A stretch of 64,000 nucleotides of DNA from Flavobacteriales bacterium UBA952 (GCA_905182495.1 CAJJBU010000001.1:1-64000); one strand, 5' to 3'; counted from the first letter of the stretch, positions 44,640-53,515 are shown. Notes: generated by a model not told the origin, from the letters alone. A program made the numbers and translations.

Positions 44640-45560
44640 CTATTTTTTTAAATCAAAAGAAGATAAATCATTAAACTTCTTTACGCGCAAATCAATATCA
44701 ATTTGTGTAACTTCTAAAAGGCGTTCTGTACCGAATTTCTCAACACAAAATGAAGCCATTGCTGAACCGTAAATCACCGCTCGTTTTAAATTATCAAATG
44801 TAATATCATCTGTTGCCGCTAAATACCCCATAAATCCGCCAGCAAATGTATCACCAGCACCTGTTGGATCAAAGACCTCTGCTAGAGGTAAAGCAGGAGC
44901 GAAAAACATCTGACTTTCGGAAAACAACAAAGCCCCGTGCTCGCCTTTCTTAATAATCACATACTTCGGGCCCATTGCTAATATATTTTTAGCTGCTGTT
45001 ACCAACGCGTACTCTCCAGTTAACTGTCGTGCCTCTTCATCATTTACAATGAGGACATCAACCATGGAAATCGTCTTTTTCAGGTCATCCATCGCGATGT
45101 CCATCCAGAAATTCATCGTATCCATCGCTATAAGCTTCGGTCGCTTCGTGATCCGTTCTATGACCGTGCTTTGAACAGAAGGACTGAGGTTACCTAGCAT
45201 TATGTATTCTGAAGTTTGATAAGGCTTTGGGACAATTGGATCAAAGTGCTCCAAAACATTAAGCTCCGTGACCAAAGTGTCACGATTATTCATGTCATTA
45301 TGGTATTTTCCAGACCAAAAAAATGTCTTTTCTCCTTCTTTTATTTGTAATCCATCCGTATTGATTCCTCTAGAATTCATTTCAGAAAGGGTTGCTGCAG
45401 GAAAGTCGGAACCTACTACAGAAATTATATTTTGATTTTCTACAAAAAAAGAAGAAGCAAGGGAGATATATGTTCCCGCACCACCTACAATTTTATCTGT
45501 TTTACCAAATGGCGTTTCAATCGCATCAAAGGCGACACTTCCAACTGTTAATAGACTCAT
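44640..45560 (-). CDS. PfkB family carbohydrate/nucleoside kinase
   Basis: A 307-residue kinase of the ribokinase/PfkB fold beginning MSLLTVGSVAFDAIETPFG. It has VGGAGTYISLASSFF at the substrate lid, and the C-terminal signature DPTGAGDTFAGGFMGYLA with the catalytic Asp and the GAGD anion hole. The substrate is not evident; adenosine-kinase-like and sugar kinases are both possible. The frame extends upstream to 45629, but a -7 box at 45575-45582 would start transcription after that, so 45560 is used. Confidence 0.9.
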   Translation of the reverse strand: MSLLTVGSVAFDAIETPFGKTDKIVGGAGTYISLASSFFVENQNIISVVGSDFPAATLSEMNSRGINTDGLQIKEGEKTFFWSGKYHNDMNNRDTLVTELNVLEHFDPIVPKPYQTSEYIMLGNLSPSVQSTVIERITKRPKLIAMDTMNFWMDIAMDDLKKTISMVDVLIVNDEEARQLTGEYALVTAAKNILAMGPKYVIIKKGEHGALLFSESQMFFAPALPLAEVFDPTGAGDTFAGGFMGYLAATDDITFDNLKRAVIYGSAMASFCVEKFGTERLLEVTQIDIDLRVKKFNDLSSFDLKK

Positions 45561-45574
45561 TTTTATTTTTTTTT

Positions 45575-45582
45575 CAAAGATA
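45575..45582 (-). promoter_or_regulatory. -7 box TATCTTTG for the PfkB-DUF349-kinase operon
   Basis: A perfect TAnnTTTG match on the minus strand, 14 bases before the ATG at 45560. It excludes the longer upstream start at 45629. Confidence 0.5.
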
Positions 45583-45671
45583 AGTTCATTTTGCTCTGTC
45601 TTCCTAATTATCTCAAACCTTGTTATCAAATCAACGCGTATTATTCCATGTGAATTTGTATTTTTAATGCA

Positions 45672-47810
45672 ATGAAAATGTCTCTCCTAATCTTTGTGCT
45701 GATATTCAGCCTTCTTCCCTGTGGTATAAGCCAAACAAAGTTGTTGAGCACTGGAGATGATGTTTTCAAAGACTTTACTGAAAACCCGTTGGATTCCAAT
45801 GAAGAATTATATAAACGATATATAGAAACCATTACTTCTAAAAAATATCTAAGGAGAACCAAAGCTGAATTAACGTCACGTCTACTTGCTTTTCATCTTA
45901 ACAATGGAAATTACCTTCAGTTTCATGAGATTTACAACAAACACAATGAAGTTTTAGAGGAGAATTCTATTTTATTTCAATATTGGAATTCTATTTCCCT
46001 TGAGCGAAATGAAAAATTCATCGCGATGCTCTCAAAATCTGAAAAGCTACTTTATACAGCAGAGGAGTACGGCAATAATCAAGACATAAGTGATGCATAC
46101 CGTTTACTTTCCAGGTCCAAAATGCACTTAAATGAAAAGGACTCTGCGCTCTTTTATTCTAATTTGGCTTTGAACTTCGCTAAACGATCTAATTCTAAGA
46201 CCGCAGTAGCCCAAACTTTTAAAGATTTATCTGAAGTATATATTCACTTTAACATGATCGGCCAGAGTACTTCCACATTGTTAAAACTTACTACGGAAGC
46301 GGAACGAATCAAGGAGAAGGAACTGTATTGCTGGTCTACTATGAAGATTGCCGAACGATCGGCCCAGGTCAAATCATATAATGAAGCCCGAGCATATTAC
46401 CGCAAGGCATTGGATATTTCTAATAAGAATGATCTGACCTTGTTTAAAATTAGAATTCACCGAGGCCTTGCTGAAGTAGCACTGTCTTTAAATGATTTAA
46501 ATAAGGCGAAAGCGAATTTAATGATTGGTTCCAAGCTAATCAAAGACAAACACGAAAGCATTTACGTACTTGATTTTAAATTAACCCTGGCCAACTTTTT
46601 AATAGAAGAAAAAAAATATGAGGAAGCCGAACAAGTTTTACAATTTACCTTAAAGCGATTCGAAACCCATCATTTCTCTAATGGAACCGGAAGAGCATAT
46701 CATGTATTAGGAAAATTACATTTTTACAAAAACGAATGGGGAAAAGCAGAAGAAGCCTTTAAAAATTCCAAGAAAATATTAGAGAAATACCCATTTTCAA
46801 CATCACGTATGGGTAATTTAAAATACCTATCTGACTTATTTGCGCAAAAAAAAAAATATGGAGAAGCTTATAGAAACTTAAGAGATTATCAAAAAAACAT
46901 AGATGAAAATTCATCGTTAAGTAGCATCAAAGCAATCAATGAGCTTACGCAAATGTATTCACGTGAGCTAAGAGAGTATAGAATAAAAGAACAGGAACAA
47001 GTCATAAAAGACCAGATTAAGGAAAAAGAATTCCTTGCCTTGAAAGGGGAGAAACAAATGTCTACGGTCGTTTTAATGATTATCGTTTTGATATCCACCA
47101 TTGTGATCATTCTATTCTATCTAAGACAAATTAAAATAAAGCAAACAACTAAGGAAGTCGAAATGTCACAAACCTTATTGCGAACTCAAATGAATCCGCA
47201 TTTCATTTTCAATGCCATGTCTGTCATACAGAGTTCATTATATGAAAACAATCCCGCTAAATCCTCTAAATTTCTTGTTAGTTTTTCAAGACTTATTCGA
47301 CTCATTCTCGAAAATTCCCCTAAAGAATTCATCACCCTTGAAACTGAAATTGAAATTTTAGAGAAATACCTAAACACTCAGAAATTAAGATTTGAAAACA
47401 GATTCAATTATCAAATAAACGCTCCTGAAGAATTGATTTTCAAAAAAGTGCTTATCCCTCCCATGATCACCCAACCTTTTGTTGAAAATTCGATTGAACA
47501 TGGGCAATTAAACATCATTGAGGATGGTAATATATCGATTGACTTTAAGGAAGTGGATAATATGCTCTTTGTGGAGATAAGAGACAATGGGGTCGGAAGG
47601 GAACAGTCTAGAAAAACGAAAAAATCCATGAAAGACCACAAGAGTATGGCTATAGACATCACCAATAGAAGGGTGGATATTATCAATAAAAAACACAAGT
47701 CAAAAGCGAGTATTGAAATCAGTAATTTAACTCAAGGAAAGCACTCTGGAACACGCGTTCAAATATTCTTACCATTACTAACCGAAAACATTAACTTTGA
47801 TACTGAATGA
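45672..47810 (+). CDS. TPR sensor histidine kinase of the LytS type
   Basis: A 712-residue protein. It begins with a signal peptide (to about residue 20), then periplasmic TPR repeats (about residues 60-400), then a coiled coil and one membrane helix (around residue 460-482, TVVLMIIVLISTIVIILFYL). The His_kinase domain follows, with phosphoacceptor His in QMNPHFIFNAM near residue 510, then an HATPase domain (MITQPFVENSIEHG, DNGVGR). The LytTR regulator gene overlaps its end by four bases, forming a two-component pair. An 11-A tract (46846-46856) inside the TPR region encodes QKKK. Confidence 0.95.
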   Translation: MKMSLLIFVLIFSLLPCGISQTKLLSTGDDVFKDFTENPLDSNEELYKRYIETITSKKYLRRTKAELTSRLLAFHLNNGNYLQFHEIYNKHNEVLEENSILFQYWNSISLERNEKFIAMLSKSEKLLYTAEEYGNNQDISDAYRLLSRSKMHLNEKDSALFYSNLALNFAKRSNSKTAVAQTFKDLSEVYIHFNMIGQSTSTLLKLTTEAERIKEKELYCWSTMKIAERSAQVKSYNEARAYYRKALDISNKNDLTLFKIRIHRGLAEVALSLNDLNKAKANLMIGSKLIKDKHESIYVLDFKLTLANFLIEEKKYEEAEQVLQFTLKRFETHHFSNGTGRAYHVLGKLHFYKNEWGKAEEAFKNSKKILEKYPFSTSRMGNLKYLSDLFAQKKKYGEAYRNLRDYQKNIDENSSLSSIKAINELTQMYSRELREYRIKEQEQVIKDQIKEKEFLALKGEKQMSTVVLMIIVLISTIVIILFYLRQIKIKQTTKEVEMSQTLLRTQMNPHFIFNAMSVIQSSLYENNPAKSSKFLVSFSRLIRLILENSPKEFITLETEIEILEKYLNTQKLRFENRFNYQINAPEELIFKKVLIPPMITQPFVENSIEHGQLNIIEDGNISIDFKEVDNMLFVEIRDNGVGREQSRKTKKSMKDHKSMAIDITNRRVDIINKKHKSKASIEISNLTQGKHSGTRVQIFLPLLTENINFDTE

Positions 47811-48550
47811 AAAAAGTACTTATAATTGATGACGAAAATAAGACCAAGGAATTCATAAAGAGACTCCTGATCTCTTTTGGTCATGATTTCGAAATTTATA
47901 CCGACGGTTCGAATGTTGAAACCGGTATTAAAGCGATTAACAAAATACAACCTGACCTGGTATTTTTAGATATTCAAATGCCTGATGGAAATGGATTTGA
48001 CGTCCTTAAAGGGGTTAAGTATAAAGAATTTGAAATTGTCTTTATAACAGCCTACCAAGAGTATGCGATCCAAGCCATTAAATTTAGTGCCCTTGCTTAC
48101 ATTTTAAAACCAATTGACGTCGAAGAGCTTGACGAAGCTGTAAAAAAGGCGCTAAGCACCTTGGAGAAGAAGAAAAACGAGGTTCAATTCAATGCATTGG
48201 TGAGCAATATAGACCGAAGCCAAAAGAAAAAACTTGTTTTAAAAACTCAGGAAAGTGTCTATGTCCTTGAACTAAAGGAAATCATTCGCTGCGAAGCAGA
48301 CAAGAACTATACCTCGTTTTATTTGGAGTCAGGTAAAAGAATTTTAGTTTCTAAAACACTAAAAGAATACGATCTACTACTTTCTGGTCATTCGTTTTTT
48401 CGTGTCCAACAATCTCACCTCGTTAACTTAGACCATATTGACCGTTACGATAAAGGCGACGGTGGAGCCGTAATAATGAAAGACGGAAGCTCAGTCCCCC
48501 TATCGCCTGCAAAAAAAGAACAATTTTTCCAGATACTGGAAAACCTATAG
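47807..48550 (+). CDS. LytTR family response regulator
   Basis: A 247-residue regulator with an N-terminal receiver domain (VLIIDDE, phosphoacceptor Asp-55 in LVFLDIQMPDGNG, Lys in LAYILKPID) and a C-terminal LytTR DNA-binding domain (about residues 145-245: EIIRCEADKNYTSFYLESGK, FFRVQQSHLVNLDHI). It overlaps the TPR/LytS kinase gene and is its likely partner. Target genes are unknown. The end overlaps the convergent metB-like gene by six bases. Confidence 0.95.
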   Translation: MKKVLIIDDENKTKEFIKRLLISFGHDFEIYTDGSNVETGIKAINKIQPDLVFLDIQMPDGNGFDVLKGVKYKEFEIVFITAYQEYAIQAIKFSALAYILKPIDVEELDEAVKKALSTLEKKKNEVQFNALVSNIDRSQKKKLVLKTQESVYVLELKEIIRCEADKNYTSFYLESGKRILVSKTLKEYDLLLSGHSFFRVQQSHLVNLDHIDRYDKGDGGAVIMKDGSSVPLSPAKKEQFFQILENL

Positions 48551-49681
48551 TGCTCCTTTAAGGTCCGCTATTAAATCCTCCACGTCTTCTACTCCTACAC
48601 TTAATCGAATTAAGCTATCAACAACACCGCTTCTCTCCCGGTCTGCTTTTGGTATGGCAGCATGAGTCATTGTTGCAGGGTGACCAATAAGCGATTCAAC
48701 ACCGCCTAATGATTCCGCTAATGCAAACAGCTTCACTCTTTTCACAAACTCAAGGGCATCTTCTAGACGATCACGCTTCAGCGTAAAGGAAATCATACCC
48801 CCAAATCCTCGCATCTGTTGAGCCGCTACATGGTGGTTTTTATGTGTTTCTAAACCCGGCCAATAAACTTGATCAACACCAGGATGACCCACTAGAAAAG
48901 AAACGATTTTTGCTGCATTTTCACAGTGTCTTTGCACCCTTAAATGCAAGGTCTTTATCCCTCTTAAAACTAAGAAACAATCCATTGGAGAAGTTATAGC
49001 ACCCGATGAATTTTGAATTCTATACATTTCCTCTGCAATAGTCTCATTTGAAGTCACTAATGCCCCCATAATAACATCAGAATGACCTCCTAAATACTTG
49101 GTAACCGAATGCATAACAAGATCCGCCCCTAAATCTAAAGGGTTCTGAAGATAAGGAGTTGCAAACGTATTATCCACACAAAGCCAAGCATTACATGATT
49201 TGGCGATCGAGGATAAAGCCTTAATGTCGGCCACGTTCATCATTGGGTTAGAGGGTGTTTCTGCCCATATCAGCTTCGTATTATCATTGACAACCTCCTT
49301 AACACGAGATAAGTCCTGCATATCTACGAAATGAAATATGATTCCGAACTTCTCAAATATGGTTGTAAAAAGACGATAGGACCCTCCATATAAATCGTTC
49401 GTTGAAACCACCTCGTCACCTGGATTCAACATTTTAATCACGCAATCAATAGCAGCGATCCCGGAGCCGAAGCAAGCACCATACTTGGCGTTTTCGAGCG
49501 CTGCTAAATTGTTCTCTAGAGTTTCTCGCGTCGGGTTTTGAGTTCGTGAATATTGATATCCTTTATGATTTCCAACACCATCCTGAACATAAGTAGATGT
49601 TTGATAAATAGGTGTCATGATTGCACCTGTTGTCGGATCAGGATTTATACCTGCGTGAATTGCCTTGGTTCCAAATTTCAT
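48545..49681 (-). CDS. metB: Cystathionine gamma-synthase family PLP enzyme
   Basis: A 378-residue Cys/Met-metabolism PLP enzyme. Features are MTPIYQTSTYVQDG, YQYSRTQNPTRETLE (phosphate and substrate contacts), GDEVVSTNDLYGGSYRLF, WAETPSNPMMNV, the PLP lysine in HSVTKYLGGHSDVIMG, and SLGGVESLIGHPATMTHA. It is most like cystathionine gamma-synthase, but gamma-lyase and related activities cannot be excluded by sequence reading alone. No SAM or T-box-type element was seen upstream. Confidence 0.9.
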   Translation of the reverse strand: MKFGTKAIHAGINPDPTTGAIMTPIYQTSTYVQDGVGNHKGYQYSRTQNPTRETLENNLAALENAKYGACFGSGIAAIDCVIKMLNPGDEVVSTNDLYGGSYRLFTTIFEKFGIIFHFVDMQDLSRVKEVVNDNTKLIWAETPSNPMMNVADIKALSSIAKSCNAWLCVDNTFATPYLQNPLDLGADLVMHSVTKYLGGHSDVIMGALVTSNETIAEEMYRIQNSSGAITSPMDCFLVLRGIKTLHLRVQRHCENAAKIVSFLVGHPGVDQVYWPGLETHKNHHVAAQQMRGFGGMISFTLKRDRLEDALEFVKRVKLFALAESLGGVESLIGHPATMTHAAIPKADRERSGVVDSLIRLSVGVEDVEDLIADLKGAL

Positions 49682-49715
49682 AATCTAAATTTAGACACTA
49701 AAATAAGAGAAACCC

Positions 49716-50051
49716 TCAAGGTATTTTCAATTCTATAGAAGGATCCCAAAAATAATCTCGGAAATGCTGAACTTCGTTATTTATTACTACCAATCCTTCT
49801 CCCTCAAGAAGCTGCTGCATCCGATCAGGAGCATCAAAGTGATCTTTTCCTGTTAGCATTCCATTCCGGTTTACTACGCGATGTGCAGGGACCTCTTTTA
49901 GCCTGTGTGAGGCGTTCATCGCCCAGCCAACCATCCTTGAGGATTGTTTAGATCCTAGATAAGCTGCTATCGCGCCATATGAGGTTACACGTCCCTTCGG
50001 AATGAGCTTGACAACATCATAGACATATAAAAAGAAATCAGAATGATTCAG
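49716..50051 (-). CDS. Alkyltransferase-like (ATL) protein of the MGMT family, no ATG start
   Basis: An MGMT DNA-binding domain that reads DVVKLIPKGRVTSYGAIAAY, SSRMVGWAMNAS, then VPAHRVVNRNGMLTG. The reactive cysteine of O6-alkylguanine transferases (PCHR) is alanine here (PAHR), so it cannot repair by alkyl transfer and should act as an ATL damage sensor that recruits excision repair. The first internal ATG (49934) would remove the first helix-turn-helix part. In frame upstream the only plausible initiator before a stop is CTG at 50051-50049. Alternatively, a TTG at 50058 in the neighbouring frame would join it if one base were missing. The start is therefore unsettled. Confidence 0.78.
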   Translation of the reverse strand: MNHSDFFLYVYDVVKLIPKGRVTSYGAIAAYLGSKQSSRMVGWAMNASHRLKEVPAHRVVNRNGMLTGKDHFDAPDRMQQLLEGEGLVVINNEVQHFRDYFWDPSIELKIP

Positions 50052-50104
50052 GGGTCAAGTATTTAGAATACCCTAAAATTAAGGAAATTAGCGAAATTAA
50101 AAAG

Positions 50105-50133
50105 CAAAAAAAAAGCCATCAAAAGATGGCTTT
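50105..50133 (-). terminator. Intrinsic terminator after the pyrophosphatase gene
   Basis: A perfect 9-bp stem (50112-50120 with 50125-50133, arms AAAGCCATC and GATGGCTTT) with a four-base loop. On the minus strand it is followed by a T tract. It lies 22 bases beyond the pyrophosphatase stop and before the ATL gene. Confidence 0.85.
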
Positions 50134-50154
50134 CATTATATCTTGAAAATTGAA

Positions 50155-52657
50155 CTAGTCTTCTTTAGAACCTTTCCAATTTCCGTCAGCATCATAATTT
50201 GACAAGCACATTGCTTTCTCTTCAGGACTGCATCCTTTTTCATCACACATTTTAGAACATTCTTCCATGGTCATTTTAGAACACTCAGACATATCGCACT
50301 TAGCTTCATCTTTACAACAAGCTCCCTTTTCTTCTTTTCCGGCACAGCATGCCTTCTTCTCAGAAGAACATGTCTTTTCTGATTTGCATGAAGTACTTTC
50401 TTTTGAACAAGACTTAGCATCAGAGGAGCATTTTCCATCTACCATACAACATGAAGATTTTGGACTTAAACCGTTGTTTGAATCCCCATGACCATTTCCT
50501 AAAATCGGTGCTATTACCAAACCAATTAAACACGTAAGTTTGATTAGGATATTCATTGATGGTCCAGAAGTATCTTTAAACGGATCTCCAACTGTATCTC
50601 CTGTTACAGCAGCCTTATGTGCTTCGGAACCTTTATAAGTCATTTCTCCATTAATCATAACACCAGCTTCAAAAGATTTTTTAGCGTTGTCCCAAGCTCC
50701 ACCGGCATTGTTTTGAAAGATTGCCCAAAGAACACCCGAAACGGTAACACCAGCCATATAACCACCGAGCATTTCAGCAACCATTAAGTTATTCATTCCT
50801 AATAAAAGAGGAACAAAAGCAATAACCAAAGGGAAACCTATCGTTAATAAGCCCGGTAACATCATTTGCTTCAATGAAGCTTTCGTTGAGATATCAACAC
50901 ATTTATCGTATTCTGGCTTGCCAGTACCTTCCATAATTCCAGGAATCTCTCTGAACTGACGCCTAACTTCTTGTACCATTTCCATTGCAGCACGTCCAAC
51001 CGCATTCATTGCTAAAGCAGAAAAGACAACCGGAACCATCGCTCCAACAAATAACATTGCCAATACTGGCGCTTTAAAGATGTTAATTCCATCAATCTCA
51101 GTAAATGTAACGTATGCTGCAAATAAAGCTAAAGAGGTTAATGCAGCAGATGCAATAGCAAATCCTTTTCCTGTTGCCGCAGTCGTGTTACCAACTGAAT
51201 CTAAAATATCTGTTCTTTCACGAACGATTGGATCTTGCTCACTCATCTCAGCGATTCCACCTGCGTTATCTGCAATAGGTCCAAATGCGTCAATTGCCAA
51301 TTGCATAGCGGTTGTAGCCATCATTGCAGAAGCAGCCATCGCAACTCCGTAGAATCCTGCAAATGCATAAGAACCCCAGATCGCACCGGCAAAAAGAATA
51401 ACGGTAGGGAACGTAGAAATCATTCCAGTAGCTAAACCAGCAATGATGTTTGTTCCTGCTCCAGTACTAGATTGTTGTACAATTTTTAAAATTGGTTTTT
51501 TACCTAACCCTGTGTAGTACTCAGTAACAGATGAAATAACAGCGCCAACTATCAAACCAATGATAGTAGCACCAAATACACGAAGAGAAGGAAATATCTT
51601 TATTATCCTCACCAAAGAAAGTCATGCTCATTGATTCAGGAAGCATCCATTTAACCAACACATAACAAGAGACCGCAACCAGTGCAATAGAAACCCAGTT
51701 TCCGACATTTAATGCGCCCATTACTTGCCTTTCTTTTGCGTCATTGGATTTAATCTTCACCAACATCGACCCAATCATTGAAATGATGATTCCAACACCA
51801 GCAATAGCCATTGGTAACAAAATTGGTCCCATACCATTAAACGCTTCAACAGCGCCGTTGTCTCTAATAACATAGTTCCCTAAAACCATAGCTGCTAAAA
51901 CAGTTGCAACATAAGAACCAAATAAATCAGCTCCCATTCCAGCAACATCACCAACATTATCACCAACATTATCAGCAATAGTAGCTGGATTACGTGGGTC
52001 ATCTTCTGGAATACCCGCTTCAACTTTACCTACAAGGTCAGCACCAACATCAGCTGCTTTTGTATAGATACCCCCACCCACTCTTGCAAACAATGCAATT
52101 GATTCAGCACCTAAAGAGAAACCAGCCAATGTTTCTAATACGATCGTCATTTTATCTGTTGAGAAAGCATCGCCACTGTTCATGAACATGTTATAGAAAA
52201 GAATAAAAAATGCAGTTAATCCTAAAACAGCAAGACTGGCAACACCGAGACCCATAACAGTTCCACCACCAAAAGAAACCTTTAAAGCCTGCGGTAAACT
52301 TGTACGAGCAGCTTGTGTCGTTCTCACATTTGTTTTAGTTGCGATTTTCATACCCATATTTCCTGCAAATGCAGAAAACAGAGCACCGAAAACAAAAGCC
52401 ACTACAATCATCCAATGCGTAGAGGGAACAATCACAGAAACAATTGCAAGAGCAATACTGACTACAAAAACAAATATTGCTAAAAGTCGATATTCGGCCT
52501 TCAAAAACGCCAAAGCTCCTTCATATATATGATCAGAAATTTCTTTCATTTTCCCATCGCCTGCATCTTGCTTCATTACCCAAGACTTCTTAACCAACAT
52601 ATACAACAGTCCTATAATGGCAGCTGCAATCGGCATATAAATTATCATTGATTCCAT
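50155..52657 (-). pseudogene. hppA: Membrane-bound (sodium-translocating type) pyrophosphatase with cysteine-rich tail, split by a frameshift
   Basis: Two frames (51521-52657 and 50155-51615) together encode about 830 residues. The first carries the N-terminal helices and the pyrophosphate site (GGGIYTKAADVGADLVGKVE, DDPRNPATIADNVGDNVGD). The second carries the C-terminal half ([43 protein letters not shown]). Alanine in GNTTAA is the signature of K+-dependent members. The frames meet near 51588-51600, where one extra base in the run before CC would explain the shift (restored reading DIPSLRVFGA). After the normal end of the core, 110 residues with 16 cysteines follow. If functional, the enzyme couples pyrophosphate hydrolysis to ion pumping across the inner membrane. 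Confidence 0.9.
50158..50487 (-). other. Cysteine-rich metallothionein-like C-terminal extension of the pyrophosphatase
   Basis: This part of the pyrophosphatase frame encodes about 110 residues after the last core helix. It has 16 cysteines, several as CC pairs (KSSCC, KACC, GACC), alternating with Lys, Glu and Ser, and ends YDADGNWKGSKED. It has no hydrophobic segment. The composition suggests metal or redox binding; the function is unknown. Confidence 0.8.
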
Positions 52658-52685
52658 AATTCTTTTTTATTGTATTTTAAGGCGT

Positions 52686-52717
52686 CAAAAGTAGGTTATT
52701 CTAATAACCTTTGCAAA
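52686..52717 (-). promoter_or_regulatory. -33/-7 promoter of the pyrophosphatase gene with palindrome in the spacer
   Basis: On the minus strand a TTTG (-33, at 52717-52714) and TACTTTTG (-7, at 52693-52686) are 20 bases apart. The ATG is 28 bases after the -7 box. Inside the spacer lies a perfect inverted repeat, AGGTTATT-CT-AATAACCT (52693-52710), which touches the -7 box. Its position is that of a repressor operator. Confidence 0.7.
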
Positions 52718-52727
52718 CCTCAGGCAT

Positions 52728-52754
52728 AAAAAAAAGGAGCGTTTCCACTCCTTT
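52728..52754 (-). terminator. Intrinsic terminator of the upstream lipoprotein gene
   Basis: A 7-bp stem AAAGGAG/CTCCTTT (52733-52739 with 52748-52754) is followed by a T run on the minus strand. It starts 20 bases after the lipoprotein stop and just before the pyrophosphatase promoter, so it insulates the two genes. Confidence 0.8.
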
Positions 52755-52774
52755 AGTCATTCGTAAAGAATTCT

Positions 52775-53500
52775 TTACTTGCTGTAGGTTGCTTGACAAG
52801 TTCCTGACCCCCCTGTAATAGGTGTCGTATTTTGCCAAGTGTAAGTTATTGTAAAACTAAGACCATTGCTATTCATCTCACCAAAGCCTGAATAATTGAT
52901 ATCTCCAAGACCTCCCGGAGCACCATCTGATGCCGGCGCTATTATAATTTCATCACCAACAATTTGACATATGGCAGTTCCATAGGTTCCGGTAAGACCT
53001 GTTAAAAACTCAGTAATTAAAATTTGTTCACCGTTACCTCCTGCAATGACTATAGGAGCTGAATTCAAAGCAAGTCCTGTACCTCCACCACAATTATCAC
53101 TTACACCCCAGTCTCCTAACCAAGTGTCTTGGTTTACAATGACGTGTACCGTGCGAATAACAGTTGTGGTACCGTTATTATTAGTCGCAGTATATGTAAC
53201 CGTATAATCACCTACCTGATTTGCATTTACATCACTCACGTCAGAGACGGCTACAATTGCGCCATCTAAATTGGCGGCCGTAGCGTAAGGATCTACCCAT
53301 GAAGAAGCTACACTTATTGTCGTGTCCGTTGCTCCAATTATAGAAATAGAAGGGGTGAATACGCATGACCCATCATCTTTTTTAGCCTCATCATTATAAT
53401 TAGCAGCTCCAAAATCTGTACATCCCTTTTTCTTACATGAAATAGAGAATGTCATAACCATAAGCAATGCTATAATTGAATAAAATTTAGTTGATTTCAT
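52775..53500 (-). CDS. Lipoprotein with DUF5011-like Ig domain
   Basis: A 241-residue protein starting MKSTKFYSIIALLMVMTFS with a lipobox (SISC) and lipid-anchor cysteine near residue 20. The next part, GCTDFGAANYNDEAKKDDGSC, resembles the short Cys-bounded repeats of surface proteins. A DUF5011/HYR-like Ig domain follows (VNANQVGDYTVTYTATNNNG), then a C-terminal beta-rich segment of about 100 residues. It is probably a surface lipoprotein of unknown role. The upstream TTG at 53518 is rejected because the -7 box at 53516-53523 overlaps it. Confidence 0.82.
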   Translation of the reverse strand: MKSTKFYSIIALLMVMTFSISCKKKGCTDFGAANYNDEAKKDDGSCVFTPSISIIGATDTTISVASSWVDPYATAANLDGAIVAVSDVSDVNANQVGDYTVTYTATNNNGTTTVIRTVHVIVNQDTWLGDWGVSDNCGGGTGLALNSAPIVIAGGNGEQILITEFLTGLTGTYGTAICQIVGDEIIIAPASDGAPGGLGDINYSGFGEMNSNGLSFTITYTWQNTTPITGGSGTCQATYSK

Positions 53501-53515
53501 AATATATGTTTTTTT

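Noticed and set aside
45561-45629. N-terminal extension of the PfkB kinase
   Set aside because: The extra residues are unlike the family and the -7 box at 45575-45582 lies inside that stretch.
47411-47698. Minus-strand frame with hydrophobic segments opposite the kinase domain
   Set aside because: The plus-strand His_kinase/HATPase motifs are unmistakable; the antisense hydrophobicity mirrors its codons.
51588-51602. Programmed ribosomal frameshift in the pyrophosphatase gene
   Set aside because: The shift needed is +1 and there is no -1 slippery heptamer, stop codon at the site or downstream pseudoknot that I can see; a one-base indel is simpler.
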